A stretch of 64,000 bases of DNA from Oribacterium sp. oral taxon 078 str. F0262 (GTDB lineage Bacteria > Bacillota > Clostridia > Lachnospirales > Lachnospiraceae), in the NCBI RefSeq assembly GCF_000160135.1, contig NZ_GG729934.1, positions 128,499 to 192,498 of the forward strand. The letters run 5' to 3'. The position numbers and the translations under genes are program-made. Below are positions 38,455-46,879 of the stretch, in pieces (position 1 is the first letter of the stretch; each line of letters opens with the position of its first letter). Under the pieces are notes generated by a model that was not told the origin of the DNA, ran no database searches, and saw only the letters and a program-made list of their open reading frames with translations.

Positions 38455-39377
38455 TTTTGCTCCTTTCCTTTTTTCTCTGTGCCCTTATTCTCCTCCAAGA
38501 TACTGAGGAAGGCATCCAGAGATTTTGAGCGGTTTGCCTCGCTGTAGATAAAGCCGATATTTCTGCTCGGAATCTCCCTTTCCAGAGGAAGCTCCGAGAG
38601 CTGGGAGCTTCGAAGCTCCTCCGCCACGAACTCCTTTATGACGCAGGAGACTCCGATGCCGACCTTCGCGAATTCGATGAGAAGATCCATCGTACTGACT
38701 TCCAGTACCTGCTGGGGCTCTCTCTGGATGGATTTAAAATACTCATCGACATGCCGCCTGGACATATTGTGTTCATCGAGGAGGAGGATATTGGCCTCCC
38801 GGAAGATATCCGGCTCTCCCTCGGAAATCTCCCTGAGATTTTCGAGATACTGCGGGGTCGCGACAAAGATGTCATGGATCCTTCTCGGGGAGCAGAGACA
38901 GAGCCCGGGATGCTTTCCCTTCGGCTCCGCCGTAATCCCAAGATCCAGCTTCCGCGCCTCCAAAAGGGAGAGTGTGCGGCCGGAATCCTGCGTGACGATG
39001 GAGACTCGGATATTCGGAAATCTCTTTATGAATTTCCGGAGATAGGGGAGGAGGACATAGCGGCACATGGTTGTGCTCGCCCCGAGCCGGAGATGACCGA
39101 TATTTAAGTCCTTCATCCTCCGAAGCTCAAGCTCTGCCTCTCCGATCGCTCCGAATGCCTCCTCTATATGCCGGTAGAGAACCTCCCCCTCGTCGGTCAG
39201 AGTGACGCCCCGGGAGTTTCTCTTAAAAAGCTTGGTGTCCAGACCCTCCTCCAGCTTTACGATGGATTTCGAGATGGCGGGCTGGGAGATGTAGAGTCTC
39301 TTTGCGGCTCTCGAAATGTTCCCGTTTTTCGCCACCTCATAGAAGATCCGGTAGGCGGACAGGTTTTGCTCTGTCAT
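38451..39377 (-). CDS. LysR-family transcriptional regulator
   Basis: A 308-residue LysR regulator. The N-terminal winged helix-turn-helix (residues 1-62, with NISRAAKRLYISQPAISKSIVKLEEGL) precedes a periplasmic-binding-like effector domain (about 90-295). It is divergent from leuCD, so regulation of leucine synthesis, or of itself, is a reasonable inference. It is translationally coupled to the Mrp ATPase downstream. AGGGGG seven bases before the chosen ATG supports the start. Confidence 0.9.
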   Translation of the reverse strand: MTEQNLSAYRIFYEVAKNGNISRAAKRLYISQPAISKSIVKLEEGLDTKLFKRNSRGVTLTDEGEVLYRHIEEAFGAIGEAELELRRMKDLNIGHLRLGASTTMCRYVLLPYLRKFIKRFPNIRVSIVTQDSGRTLSLLEARKLDLGITAEPKGKHPGLCLCSPRRIHDIFVATPQYLENLREISEGEPDIFREANILLLDEHNMSRRHVDEYFKSIQREPQQVLEVSTMDLLIEFAKVGIGVSCVIKEFVAEELRSSQLSELPLEREIPSRNIGFIYSEANRSKSLDAFLSILEENKGTEKKGKEQK

Positions 39378-39430
39378 TGCTCTGCCCCCTTTCTGCCGAA
39401 ATGTCTGCGCCGAAATCATAATTTAAATTC

Positions 39431-39450
39431 ATGTTAAACATTATAAACAT
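39431..39450. promoter_or_regulatory. Candidate LysR operator
   Basis: ATGTT and AACAT arms flank ten bases and contain a T-N11-A core, the usual LysR-box pattern. The site overlaps the -10 box of the lysR promoter, which fits autorepression. Confidence 0.55.
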
Positions 39451-39468
39451 ATATTGGGATTATAGCAA
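39440..39468 (-). promoter_or_regulatory. Promoter of lysR-mrp
   Basis: On the minus strand TTGCTA (39463-39468) and TATAAT (39440-39445) with a 17-base spacer. It overlaps the candidate operator. Confidence 0.7.
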
Positions 39469-39799
39469 TAGGACTGTTAGCATGGAATTGTACGCCTTGG
39501 GATAATGGAAAAGCAAATGCATTCCGAGCGCGGATCGCTCTTCGCATCCCGCTTGGACGCCTTGCCTCTTAAGGACAGGATGCGCTCGCTCCGGCTGTCC
39601 TGTCGCCTGGCGCATAGGGGATCTTGAAGGAGTGGACTGCAAAACGCCGGGGGCGGAGGGGAAGACGGGAAAAAGCTCCGGAGCTTTGGAAAACCGCGGC
39701 GCTATCCGATGCGCCTGCAAATACGGGATTCCTTTTCCGATCAGCGGGGAGAGGAAACGTATCGGAGGAGCTTTGCATGAACTGTGAGGGGAGTTTTAT
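39469..39799. other. leuCD upstream region
   Basis: A long leader without a supported gene. It contains an AGGACAG/CTGTCCT inverted repeat near 39574-39604 and a perfect palindrome at 39672-39687 (AAAGCTCC/GGAGCTTT). I looked for a T-box or leucine leader peptide and saw none. A clear sigma-A promoter for leuC was not found; activation by the LysR protein would fit a weak promoter. Confidence 0.5.
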
Positions 39800-41065
39800 A
39801 TGGGAATGACGATGAGCCAGAAGATTCTGGCGGCGCATGCAGGTCTCGATGAGGTCTTGGCGGGGCAGCTGATCGAGGCGAATATCGATCTGGTCCACGG
39901 GAATGATATTACGTCTCCTCTTGCGATTCGGGAGATGAAAAAGCTGAGAAAGAAGACGGTCTTCGATCGGGATAAGGTCGTCCTCGTAATGGATCATTTC
40001 GTCCCGAACAAGGACATCGTCTCCGCAAAGTGCACTCAGATCTGCCGGAACTTCGCGGCGGAGCAGGAGCTCTCTCATTATTTCGATGTGGGGAATATGG
40101 GGATTGAGCATGCTTTGATTCCGGAGCAGGGACTCATCACCGCCGGAGAGCTTTCGGTCGGGGCGGACTCCCACACCTGCACCTACGGGGCGCTCGGCGC
40201 TTTCTCGACCGGAGTCGGCTCCACGGACATGGCGGCGGCCATGGCGACCGGAAAGCTCTGGTTCAAGGTGCCCGCTGCGATCCGGGTCAGGCTCGAGGGA
40301 AAGCTCTCTCCCCATGTCAGCGGAAAGGATCTGATCCTCCACCTTATCGGGGAGATCGGCGTGGACGGCGCGCGCTATGAGTCTCTGGAATTTTGCGGCG
40401 AGGGCGTCTCCTCTCTGAGCATGGACGATCGCTTCACGATCTGCAATATGGCGATCGAGGCGGGAGCGAAGAACGGGATCTTTCCGGTGGACGAGAGGAC
40501 GCTGAGATACATCCGGGAGCACGGAAACCGAAGCTTTCAAAGCTTTGAGGCGGATCCGGACGCGCGCTATGAGAGGGAGATCCTCCTGGATCTTTCGAAG
40601 CTTCGGCCGACAGTTGCCTTTCCGCATCTTCCGGAGAATACGAAGGAGATCGGGAGCTTCCCGCCGATTTCCATCGACCAGGTCGTCATCGGCTCCTGCA
40701 CCAACGGCCGTCTCCAGGATATCCGAGAGGCAGGCGAGATCCTGAAAGGGCGGAAGGTCGCGAAAAATGTGCGCTGCATCGTGATCCCCGCGACGCAGAG
40801 GATCTATCTGGAGGCGCTGGAGGAGGGCTGGATCAAGGCCTTCATCGAAGCGGGGGCAGTCGTATCCACACCGACCTGCGGCCCCTGCCTCGGCGGCTAT
40901 ATGGGGATACTGGCCCCGGGGGAGCGCTGCCTCTCCACGACGAACCGAAACTTCATCGGACGCATGGGAGATACAAGCTCGGAGGTCTATCTGGCCTCCC
41001 CGGCTGTCGCCGCGGCCTCCGCTGTCACGGGGCGGATCTCCTCTCCGGATGAGCTTTCGGGCTGA
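39800..41065 (+). CDS. leuC: 3-isopropylmalate dehydratase large subunit
   Basis: LeuC, 421 residues, the aconitase-type subunit that isomerises 2- to 3-isopropylmalate in leucine synthesis. The 4Fe-4S ligands lie in IGSCTNGRL (about residue 300) and [10 protein letters not shown] (about 358-361). The segment [25 protein letters not shown] is the substrate-site hallmark. Length fits the clostridial/archaeal LeuC type. AGGGGAG six bases before the ATG supports the start. leuD follows after 64 bases. Confidence 0.95.
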   Translation: MGMTMSQKILAAHAGLDEVLAGQLIEANIDLVHGNDITSPLAIREMKKLRKKTVFDRDKVVLVMDHFVPNKDIVSAKCTQICRNFAAEQELSHYFDVGNMGIEHALIPEQGLITAGELSVGADSHTCTYGALGAFSTGVGSTDMAAAMATGKLWFKVPAAIRVRLEGKLSPHVSGKDLILHLIGEIGVDGARYESLEFCGEGVSSLSMDDRFTICNMAIEAGAKNGIFPVDERTLRYIREHGNRSFQSFEADPDARYEREILLDLSKLRPTVAFPHLPENTKEIGSFPPISIDQVVIGSCTNGRLQDIREAGEILKGRKVAKNVRCIVIPATQRIYLEALEEGWIKAFIEAGAVVSTPTCGPCLGGYMGILAPGERCLSTTNRNFIGRMGDTSSEVYLASPAVAAASAVTGRISSPDELSG

Positions 41066-41129
41066 CTTAGAGGAAATAAAAGATTTTGAAAGAAGAGGGA
41101 ATGGCGGGAACAGTTATGGGGGAGAGAGG

Positions 41130-41630
41130 ATGAAGACCTTAGAGGGAAGATCTGTGAAATACGGGGACAACATCGATACGGATGTCATCATCCCCGCGAG
41201 ATACCTCGCGATTTTGGATCGGGAGGAGCTTGCGTCTCACGCGATGGAGGATTTGGATCCGGACTTTCGAAAGAAGCTGGAACCGGGCGGCATCCTGGTC
41301 GCGGGAAGAAACTTCGGCTGCGGCTCCTCCAGGGAGCACGCGCCGCAGGTGCTCCAGAGCTCCGGAGTGGGCTGTGTCATCGCGGAGAGCTTTGCGAGAA
41401 TCTTCTATAGAAACGCGCTGAACATCGGGCTTCCGATCGTGGAGGCGCCGGAGGCGGCGAGGGAGATCCGGGAGGGAGACCGAGTTTCGGTTGACTTTGA
41501 GAGAGGAAGCATCCGGGACCTGACGACGGGAAAGGACTATAAGGTCTTCCCCTTTCCGCCCTTTCTCCAGAGAATGATCGAAAAGGGCGGCCTCATGGCG
41601 GCTGTCAATGAGGATTTGGAAGAGCCCTAA
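41130..41630 (+). CDS. leuD: 3-isopropylmalate dehydratase small subunit
   Basis: LeuD, 166 residues, the swivelling-domain subunit pairing with LeuC. The motif [14 protein letters not shown] and the start [17 protein letters not shown] are diagnostic of the small (archaeal/clostridial) type. The ATG was chosen after a GGGGGAGAGAGG stretch; the frame is open further upstream but this matches the family start. Its stop overlaps the stop of the convergent exonuclease gene by four bases, leaving no room for a terminator. Confidence 0.95.
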   Translation: MKTLEGRSVKYGDNIDTDVIIPARYLAILDREELASHAMEDLDPDFRKKLEPGGILVAGRNFGCGSSREHAPQVLQSSGVGCVIAESFARIFYRNALNIGLPIVEAPEAAREIREGDRVSVDFERGSIRDLTTGKDYKVFPFPPFLQRMIEKGGLMAAVNEDLEEP

Positions 41631-42868
41631 AGAGTCTTTAAAAAGCTTTTCAGATAGGCGTCCGCCTTCTCCGGATCTTGAAAAAGCTCCTCCCTAAACT
41701 CCGCGTAGAAGACAGCAGCGCGATATTCCTTTTGGAAGAGAGGGGAGAAGAGCGGGAGGAGCTCCGGCAGGAAGAGACCGCTTCTTCTTTGGTAGGCGGT
41801 CCTCGCCGTCGCCTTTACGCGGAAAGCCTTATCGACGAATTCCCCGACCGAGCGGTGTACGGCATTGTCCTCCTGCGGGAGATAGTAATAGTTCTTCGGA
41901 TCCGGATAGAAATATTTGAGCTCCCCCTGATAGAGCTTCACATAAAGAAGGAGAGTGTTTCCGGAAAGAAGGATCCGGAAGCGCTCTCTTTCTCGAAAAA
42001 GCGCTCTCGGAAAGGCGGGGAAGACCCGGTAGGAGAGACAGAGATAGGGGGAATCCTCCGGAAAATCCCCGGAAGGGAAAATATTGGAATCCCCGGAGCG
42101 AAGTCCTTTCAAAGCTTTGCAAGAATCTGAGCGGGAGGATTCGGAGAAAGCCCCGGAAGCGCCTTCCAAAATGCTTTCGGAGAGAGTATCTTCCCCCTCA
42201 GCGGGGGAGGGAAGCTCCCTAGATGAGGAGATGAGGCGGACAGAGGAGAGGGGGAGCAGATGCTGAAAGAGCCTTGCGTAGGAGAGCAGGGGGAGGAGGG
42301 CAGGGAGGTTTTTCAGGTCCTCCTTATTGTGGAGGAGGAGCAGCTCCTCCCTTTTGGGATCCTTTGTCTTTAAATAATCGAGGTAGACATAGATCAGCTC
42401 TCCGCCGCTGAAGCGGTCCTCTCTCTGGATCCCGAGGAAGCGCTCACAGCTTTTCAGCTGGTAATTCGGAAGGCTCAGGAGCTTTTTTGCGGGGCGAAGC
42501 TCCCGATAGAGATCCAGGCTCTTGATCCCCTGAAAGCTTTCGGAGAGCCCATACTGAGAGAGGAGCTTTTCGAGAAAGGGGATATCGAAGCGCTCTCCAT
42601 TAAAGCTCAGGAGGAGCTTTTTTTTCGAGAGGAGAGCGAAAAAATGCTCCAGCATCTCGATCTCATCCGTCAGGGACTCGGCGAAGAGCTGCTGAATCTT
42701 CCAGCTCCCCCCTTCATAGACGACAGTTCCAATCAGATAGAGGCTCGCATTATGAGCACTCAGCCCTGTCGTCTCTATATCAAAGAAAATGAGCTCCTCC
42801 GCGCGGAGTCCGAGCTGGGAGAGAAAGCTGAGATCCCCCGAGGGGAAAGATTCCTCTTTTATAATCAT
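41627..42868 (-). CDS. YprB-like RNase H-fold exonuclease
   Basis: A 413-residue protein with a DEDD-type 3'-5' exonuclease domain of the YprB group in residues about 25-190. FFDIETTGLS holds the first acidic pair, SFNGERFDIPFLEKLL the second, and NKEDLKN the last region. The C-terminal half (200-413) is a less conserved, aromatic-rich domain. Its biological substrate is unknown. The ATG has GGAG six bases upstream. It overlaps leuD tail to tail. A long hairpin lies upstream. Confidence 0.8.
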   Translation of the reverse strand: MIIKEESFPSGDLSFLSQLGLRAEELIFFDIETTGLSAHNASLYLIGTVVYEGGSWKIQQLFAESLTDEIEMLEHFFALLSKKKLLLSFNGERFDIPFLEKLLSQYGLSESFQGIKSLDLYRELRPAKKLLSLPNYQLKSCERFLGIQREDRFSGGELIYVYLDYLKTKDPKREELLLLHNKEDLKNLPALLPLLSYARLFQHLLPLSSVRLISSSRELPSPAEGEDTLSESILEGASGAFSESSRSDSCKALKGLRSGDSNIFPSGDFPEDSPYLCLSYRVFPAFPRALFRERERFRILLSGNTLLLYVKLYQGELKYFYPDPKNYYYLPQEDNAVHRSVGEFVDKAFRVKATARTAYQRRSGLFLPELLPLFSPLFQKEYRAAVFYAEFREELFQDPEKADAYLKSFLKTL

Positions 42869-42925
42869 ATATCGCTCCGTTTCTTTTGCTTCATTTTCCG
42901 TCTGCGGCCTTTGAATATCGCGCTA

Positions 42926-42968
42926 AAAGGGGTCTTCTATAGTAGTGTATACCATAGAAGACCCCTTT
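42926..42968 (-). terminator. Perfect 15-bp inverted repeat, probable terminator at the edge of the citrate module
   Basis: Arms AAAGGGGTCTTCTAT and ATAGAAGACCCCTTT flank a 13-base spacer. On the minus strand the hairpin ends in TTTTAG, about 95 bases past the last gene of the citrate module, so it can terminate that transcript. It also marks the boundary with native genes. Confidence 0.7.
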
Positions 42969-43062
42969 GTCAGTGATTTACAGGAAAACTTTTATGCTCT
43001 TTTAAGAGTGCTGAAGCCGCGGTTAAGCGGTGTGCGCATGCCGGAGATGTCAGCGGCATCGT

Positions 43063-43662
43063 CTATCGTAGCGATCTTATAGCCAAGCTTTGCTCTTCCT
43101 TTATACGCTGGAAGGCCTGCTTCGCAATGGCCGGAAGAAGCCGGTATTCCTGCATCAGCTGCTGGACTGTCATGCCCTGGACAGAGTCATCCACCGGGAT
43201 ATAAGTCAGGTCATTTTCTCCGCACTTTTTGGGGGCTCTATCCATTAGACGCAGCCAGGCGGCCTGCCGCATGGCCTCCCGATGGGGCAGCACCCGGTAA
43301 CGGTTTCGTTGTATCAGTTTGCGCCGCACAGTGGAAGTACCTGCGGCCAGAGCGCAGAATACAGCTGCCGGTCCCAGGAGATTTACCATTGCCTTGTCGC
43401 TCCGCAGCCAGATGCAGGCGCCGGCGCCTGCCAGAAGCAGAAACAGCAGCGGGATCATATGCCTGACGATAGACCGTCCGGGCAGCAGGATCTGATTCAG
43501 TCGTTCCATAGCGCAGGCAGAACATACAGACCAGTCCCGTATCTCTCCCAATGCCTGGATGCGGCTTTCGCCCTTCATACCGCGGATATGCAGAGTTTCC
43601 ACCTCCAGCGCCCGAAAGCGCAGTTGGCCGGTTTCGCTGCCGCAGCAGATACATTTGCTCAT
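43063..43662 (-). CDS. Hypothetical zinc-finger membrane protein in the citrate module
   Basis: A 199-residue protein not assigned to a family. CICC near the N-terminus and CSAC at about 51-54 form a probable zinc knuckle. Two adjacent hydrophobic helices occupy about 67-105. The C-terminal part (110-199) is soluble and mainly helical. It lies 115 bases downstream of the transporter gene, in the same direction, so it is probably part of the same transcript. Its role is unknown. Confidence 0.6.
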   Translation of the reverse strand: MSKCICCGSETGQLRFRALEVETLHIRGMKGESRIQALGEIRDWSVCSACAMERLNQILLPGRSIVRHMIPLLFLLLAGAGACIWLRSDKAMVNLLGPAAVFCALAAGTSTVRRKLIQRNRYRVLPHREAMRQAAWLRLMDRAPKKCGENDLTYIPVDDSVQGMTVQQLMQEYRLLPAIAKQAFQRIKEEQSLAIRSLR

Positions 43663-43777
43663 AGCCGCCTCTTATTCCGATAAGCTTCGACGGGAAGTCC
43701 GGCATCCGCCAAGGCTTCCTCTCCGTCTCGTGACTAAGCTCTCATAGCGGGAACAGCCCCAAATCCCGTGACAGCTA

Positions 43778-45172
43778 TCAGAGCATGCCGCCCAAGAGAG
43801 ACAGCATCAGGCTTCCGATAATCAGGATAATGGCGCCGCCCAGGCGGGAGGAGATCTGCGCAAAGGGCATCAGCTCCATACGGTCGGCAGCGGACAACAC
43901 GGCCACATCACCGGTGCCTCCCATATTGGCCATGCAAAGACCGGCGGTAATGCAGGATTCCACCGGATAGAAGCCCACCAGCTTACCGATAAGGCCCGCA
44001 CCGATCACAGCGCCAAGGCAGGTCAAAAGGCAGAGCAGCAGATAGCTCAGGGAGAAGGTCTCAATGACCACATCCAGGCTCAGATAGCAAAGACCAATCC
44101 CCACCAGAAGAGCAGCGGTTAAGTTCTTCATGATGAACTGGAACCACTGGTAGCAGGAGATCTCGATAAACTCCGGCAGCAGATTAAAGATCTTGCAGAC
44201 GGCCACGGCGATGATCATCCAGGCATAGGCGTGGATGCTGACAGAGGGCACCAGCTTGCTCCAAAGGGTGGAGATGATATGGCCGAAGGCAAAGAAAGAG
44301 GTCGAGGTCAGAAGACCGATTCCCATGTTTACCACGGAGATCTTATCGCGCTTGGCCTGCATTTCGGGACCGACCTCCATTTCCGAGGCGTCATTGGCCT
44401 TGGAAACCATCAGTGCGCCCTGGCCATTCCACTTTTTACTGACGATAAGCTTGACGATGATGCTGGCCAGCACGATCGAAGTGGCATTTCCGATGGCTAC
44501 GGCGGGGTTCATAATGGAAATGGCCTCTTCCGCCGTCATAGTACCGGTGGATTCAAAGATCTTGGACAGAGGCACGGCGCCGGCGCCCATGCCGCCGCCC
44601 ATAATCGGAAGGGCAATCAGCAAAAGCGCCTTTACCGCGCCGAAGCCGAAGGCAGCACCGCCCAGAGAGGCCAGACCGAACGCTGCAATGATGCCGCCGA
44701 AGATGGCGGGGAAATAACGGGCGGCAGCCTTCATCAGAAGCTTCCGGTTCATGCCCAGAATGGAGCCGGTGATCAGGGCCGCAATATAGAAGTCCAGAAA
44801 TGCACCGGAGGGCTTGAAGAAGGACTCGATATTCTTCATCAGCGTGGCGGTATACAGCACACCATCTGCGTTTGGCTTACTGAGCAGGTCAAAGAGGCCG
44901 AAGAAATTCTCATAGCGCAGGAAACCCATGCCGAAGATGATGACGATGGCGCCGCCGCCCAAATAGGAGCGGACAATGGGAAGCCGGTCGCCGATCTCCT
45001 GAAAGATGGTACCGAAAACGATCATGAAGGCAAAGCAACCGGCCATACCGGCAGGAAGCACACCCATCATAGAGGAAAGCAGCACGACTACCGAAAAAAC
45101 GGCGAAGTAATACCAAGGCATGCCATAGAGCTTGTACCCCTCTTTTTTCTGCACATTTACTTGATTTGACAT
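43778..45172 (-). CDS. 2-hydroxycarboxylate (citrate/malate) transporter
   Basis: A 464-residue secondary transporter of the 2HCT family (CitS, CitP, MleP, MaeN relatives). About eleven hydrophobic helices are present, with the two re-entrant-loop signatures: PIMGGGMGAGAVP (about residue 190) and ANMGGTGDVAVLSAA (about 425). It would import citrate or malate with Na+ or H+, or exchange it for a product such as lactate or acetate. The ATG with GAGG eight bases upstream was chosen over a TTG six codons earlier. It is downstream of the malic-enzyme gene and opposite the two-component system. Confidence 0.93.
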   Translation of the reverse strand: MSNQVNVQKKEGYKLYGMPWYYFAVFSVVVLLSSMMGVLPAGMAGCFAFMIVFGTIFQEIGDRLPIVRSYLGGGAIVIIFGMGFLRYENFFGLFDLLSKPNADGVLYTATLMKNIESFFKPSGAFLDFYIAALITGSILGMNRKLLMKAAARYFPAIFGGIIAAFGLASLGGAAFGFGAVKALLLIALPIMGGGMGAGAVPLSKIFESTGTMTAEEAISIMNPAVAIGNATSIVLASIIVKLIVSKKWNGQGALMVSKANDASEMEVGPEMQAKRDKISVVNMGIGLLTSTSFFAFGHIISTLWSKLVPSVSIHAYAWMIIAVAVCKIFNLLPEFIEISCYQWFQFIMKNLTAALLVGIGLCYLSLDVVIETFSLSYLLLCLLTCLGAVIGAGLIGKLVGFYPVESCITAGLCMANMGGTGDVAVLSAADRMELMPFAQISSRLGGAIILIIGSLMLSLLGGML

Positions 45173-45225
45173 AATATCATCCTCGCTCAAGACATATCAT
45201 TGCCGCATGGCGGCGGGGCAACGGA

Positions 45226-46395
45226 TCAGATACGGGCCACGCCGGACCTTCGGGCGGCCTCGGCCACAGCGGCGGCCACAGCGGGGCCGACGCGCTTGTC
45301 AAAGGCAGCGGGAATGATGTAATCCTCGGACAGATCGTCCCCTACCAGATCAGCCAGAGCCACAGCGGCGGCCATCTTCATCTCCTCGTTGATATCGCTG
45401 GCGCGGACATCGAAAGTGCCGCGGAAGATACCGGGGAAGGCTAAGACATTGTTGATCTGGTTGGGAAAGTCGCTGCGGCCGGTGGAGATCACTCTTGCGC
45501 CGCCCGCCTTGGCATCATCGGGGAAGATCTCCGGTATGGGGTTGGCACAGGCGAAGATGATGGCGTCCTTATTCATGGTCCGGACCATCTCGGTGCTGAC
45601 GGTGCCGGGAGCGGACACACCGATGAACACGTCGGCGCCCACCAGCATATCCGCCAGGGAACCGGATCTGCGGCTCAGGTTCGTGACCCGGGCCATCTCT
45701 TCCTTGATCCAGTTCAGACCCTCGCGGCCGGCATAGATTGCACCCTTTCGGTCGCACATGGTGATATCCTTGAAGCCCGCGGAAAGCAGCAGCCTGGTGA
45801 TGGCGATGGCGGCTGCGCCTGCGCCGGAGGTGACGATCTTCACGTCCTCCTTCTTCTTGCCCACCACCTTCAGGGCGTTGATCAGACCGGCCAGGGTGAT
45901 GACGGCAGTGCCGTGCTGATCGTCGTGGAAAATGGGGATCTCACACTTTTCCTTCAGCTTGCGCTCGATCTCGAAGCAGCGGGGCGCGGCAATATCCTCC
46001 AGGTTGATGCCGCCGAAGGAGCCGGAGATGTTGTACACCGTCTCCACGAACTCATCCACGTCCTTGGTCTTGACGCAGAGAGGGAATGCGTCCACGCCGC
46101 CGAAGGACTTGAACAGCACGCATTTTCCCTCCATAACGGGCATGCCGGCCTCGGGACCGATGTCTCCCAGGCCCAGAACGGCACTGCCGTCGGTGATGAC
46201 AGCGCAGAGGTTGTGCCGGCGCGTCAGCTCATAACTTTTCTTAATGTCCTTCTGGATCTCCAGGCAGGGCTGTGCCACACCCGGCGTATAGGCCAAAGAC
46301 AGATCATCCTTAGTTTCCACCGGTACGGTGGAAATCACTTCAATCTTACCCTTCCACTTGGCATGCAGGCGAAGTGACTCTTTTGCGTAGTCCAT
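45226..46395 (-). CDS. Malic-enzyme-family decarboxylase (malate or oxaloacetate)
   Basis: A 389-residue short malic enzyme with the signature LAYTPGVAQPCLEI, the metal/substrate segment FHDDQHGTAV and the NAD site VTSGAGAAAIA. The family oxidatively decarboxylates malate to pyruvate. In lactic acid bacteria the same family supplies CitM, a soluble oxaloacetate decarboxylase of citrate fermentation. Beside citrate lyase the second role is plausible, but the sequence alone does not decide. GGAGG seven bases before the ATG sets the start. Confidence 0.92.
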   Translation of the reverse strand: MDYAKESLRLHAKWKGKIEVISTVPVETKDDLSLAYTPGVAQPCLEIQKDIKKSYELTRRHNLCAVITDGSAVLGLGDIGPEAGMPVMEGKCVLFKSFGGVDAFPLCVKTKDVDEFVETVYNISGSFGGINLEDIAAPRCFEIERKLKEKCEIPIFHDDQHGTAVITLAGLINALKVVGKKKEDVKIVTSGAGAAAIAITRLLLSAGFKDITMCDRKGAIYAGREGLNWIKEEMARVTNLSRRSGSLADMLVGADVFIGVSAPGTVSTEMVRTMNKDAIIFACANPIPEIFPDDAKAGGARVISTGRSDFPNQINNVLAFPGIFRGTFDVRASDINEEMKMAAAVALADLVGDDLSEDYIIPAAFDKRVGPAVAAAVAEAARRSGVARI

Positions 46396-46482
46396 ATTGT
46401 TTCCTCCATTCTTCAAGGTGTACAATTATTCCGCTTACAAGGCGGAAGACCTTTTGCGGGTTTTCTGCCTGAATTATTTTTA

Positions 46483-46488
46483 AGTATA
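46483..46488 (-). promoter_or_regulatory. -10 box of the malic enzyme-transporter operon
   Basis: On the minus strand TATACT with no good -35 at 17 bases, as in activator-dependent promoters. The repeats at 46514-46544 would place a regulator just upstream of RNA polymerase. Confidence 0.45.
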
Positions 46489-46513
46489 CACATTTTGTGA
46501 GTTTAAGGGATTC

Positions 46514-46614
46514 TTTGGAAAGTATTCAAACCGTTTGGAAAGTAAAAAAATGTCAGCTGCACAGAATTAAGATTTTATCTTCCTTTAGAAAGCAAAATAC
46601 AATATAGGAAAGTA
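46514..46614. promoter_or_regulatory. Four phased copies of TTTGGAAAGTA (candidate response-regulator sites)
   Basis: Two perfect copies lie at 46514-46524 and 46534-46544. Two copies with two mismatches each lie at 46584-46594 and 46604-46614. Spacings are 20, 50 and 20 bases, all whole helical turns, placing the sites on one DNA face. They lie between the divergent transport and two-component operons. Binding by the adjacent CitB-like regulator is inferred. Confidence 0.65.
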
Positions 46615-46619
46615 TACAC

Positions 46620-46879
46620 TATGAGAGGAAGTCCAGGTCTAAGACAGCAAAATCGTAGCGCTTCGGCCCGATAGAGCAGCCGACGGACGAGAGCATGGGA
46701 CTTGACACTGCAGGCTTTTTCAGCAATACTTGTTCATACATATGCTTTTGTGATTTTTGCTTCCTTGACCATCTTACGGACATCGGAACTGGGAAGCAGC
46801 GCGATTTTGTTCCCGGCACCGAAACTGATCTCGGCAGCCTTTCCGCTGCTGAATTTCTTATAATAAACAGGGGAGATGT
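46620..46879. other. Leader upstream of the sensor kinase gene
   Basis: About 260 bases with no supported gene. Minus-strand frames here (around 46619-46925) read like protein in short stretches but overlap in different frames and have no start site; they might be a decayed gene. No riboswitch recognised. Confidence 0.4.

Noticed and set aside
39469-39799. T-box or leucine leader peptide upstream of leuCD
   Set aside because: No T-box sequence, no leucine-codon run and no terminator/antiterminator pair were visible.
42985-43070. Continuation of the zinc-finger gene in another frame (SGMRTPLNRGFSTLKRA)
   Set aside because: The stretch reads like protein but would need a frameshift, and the existing C-terminus of the gene also looks natural. 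Evidence is too thin.
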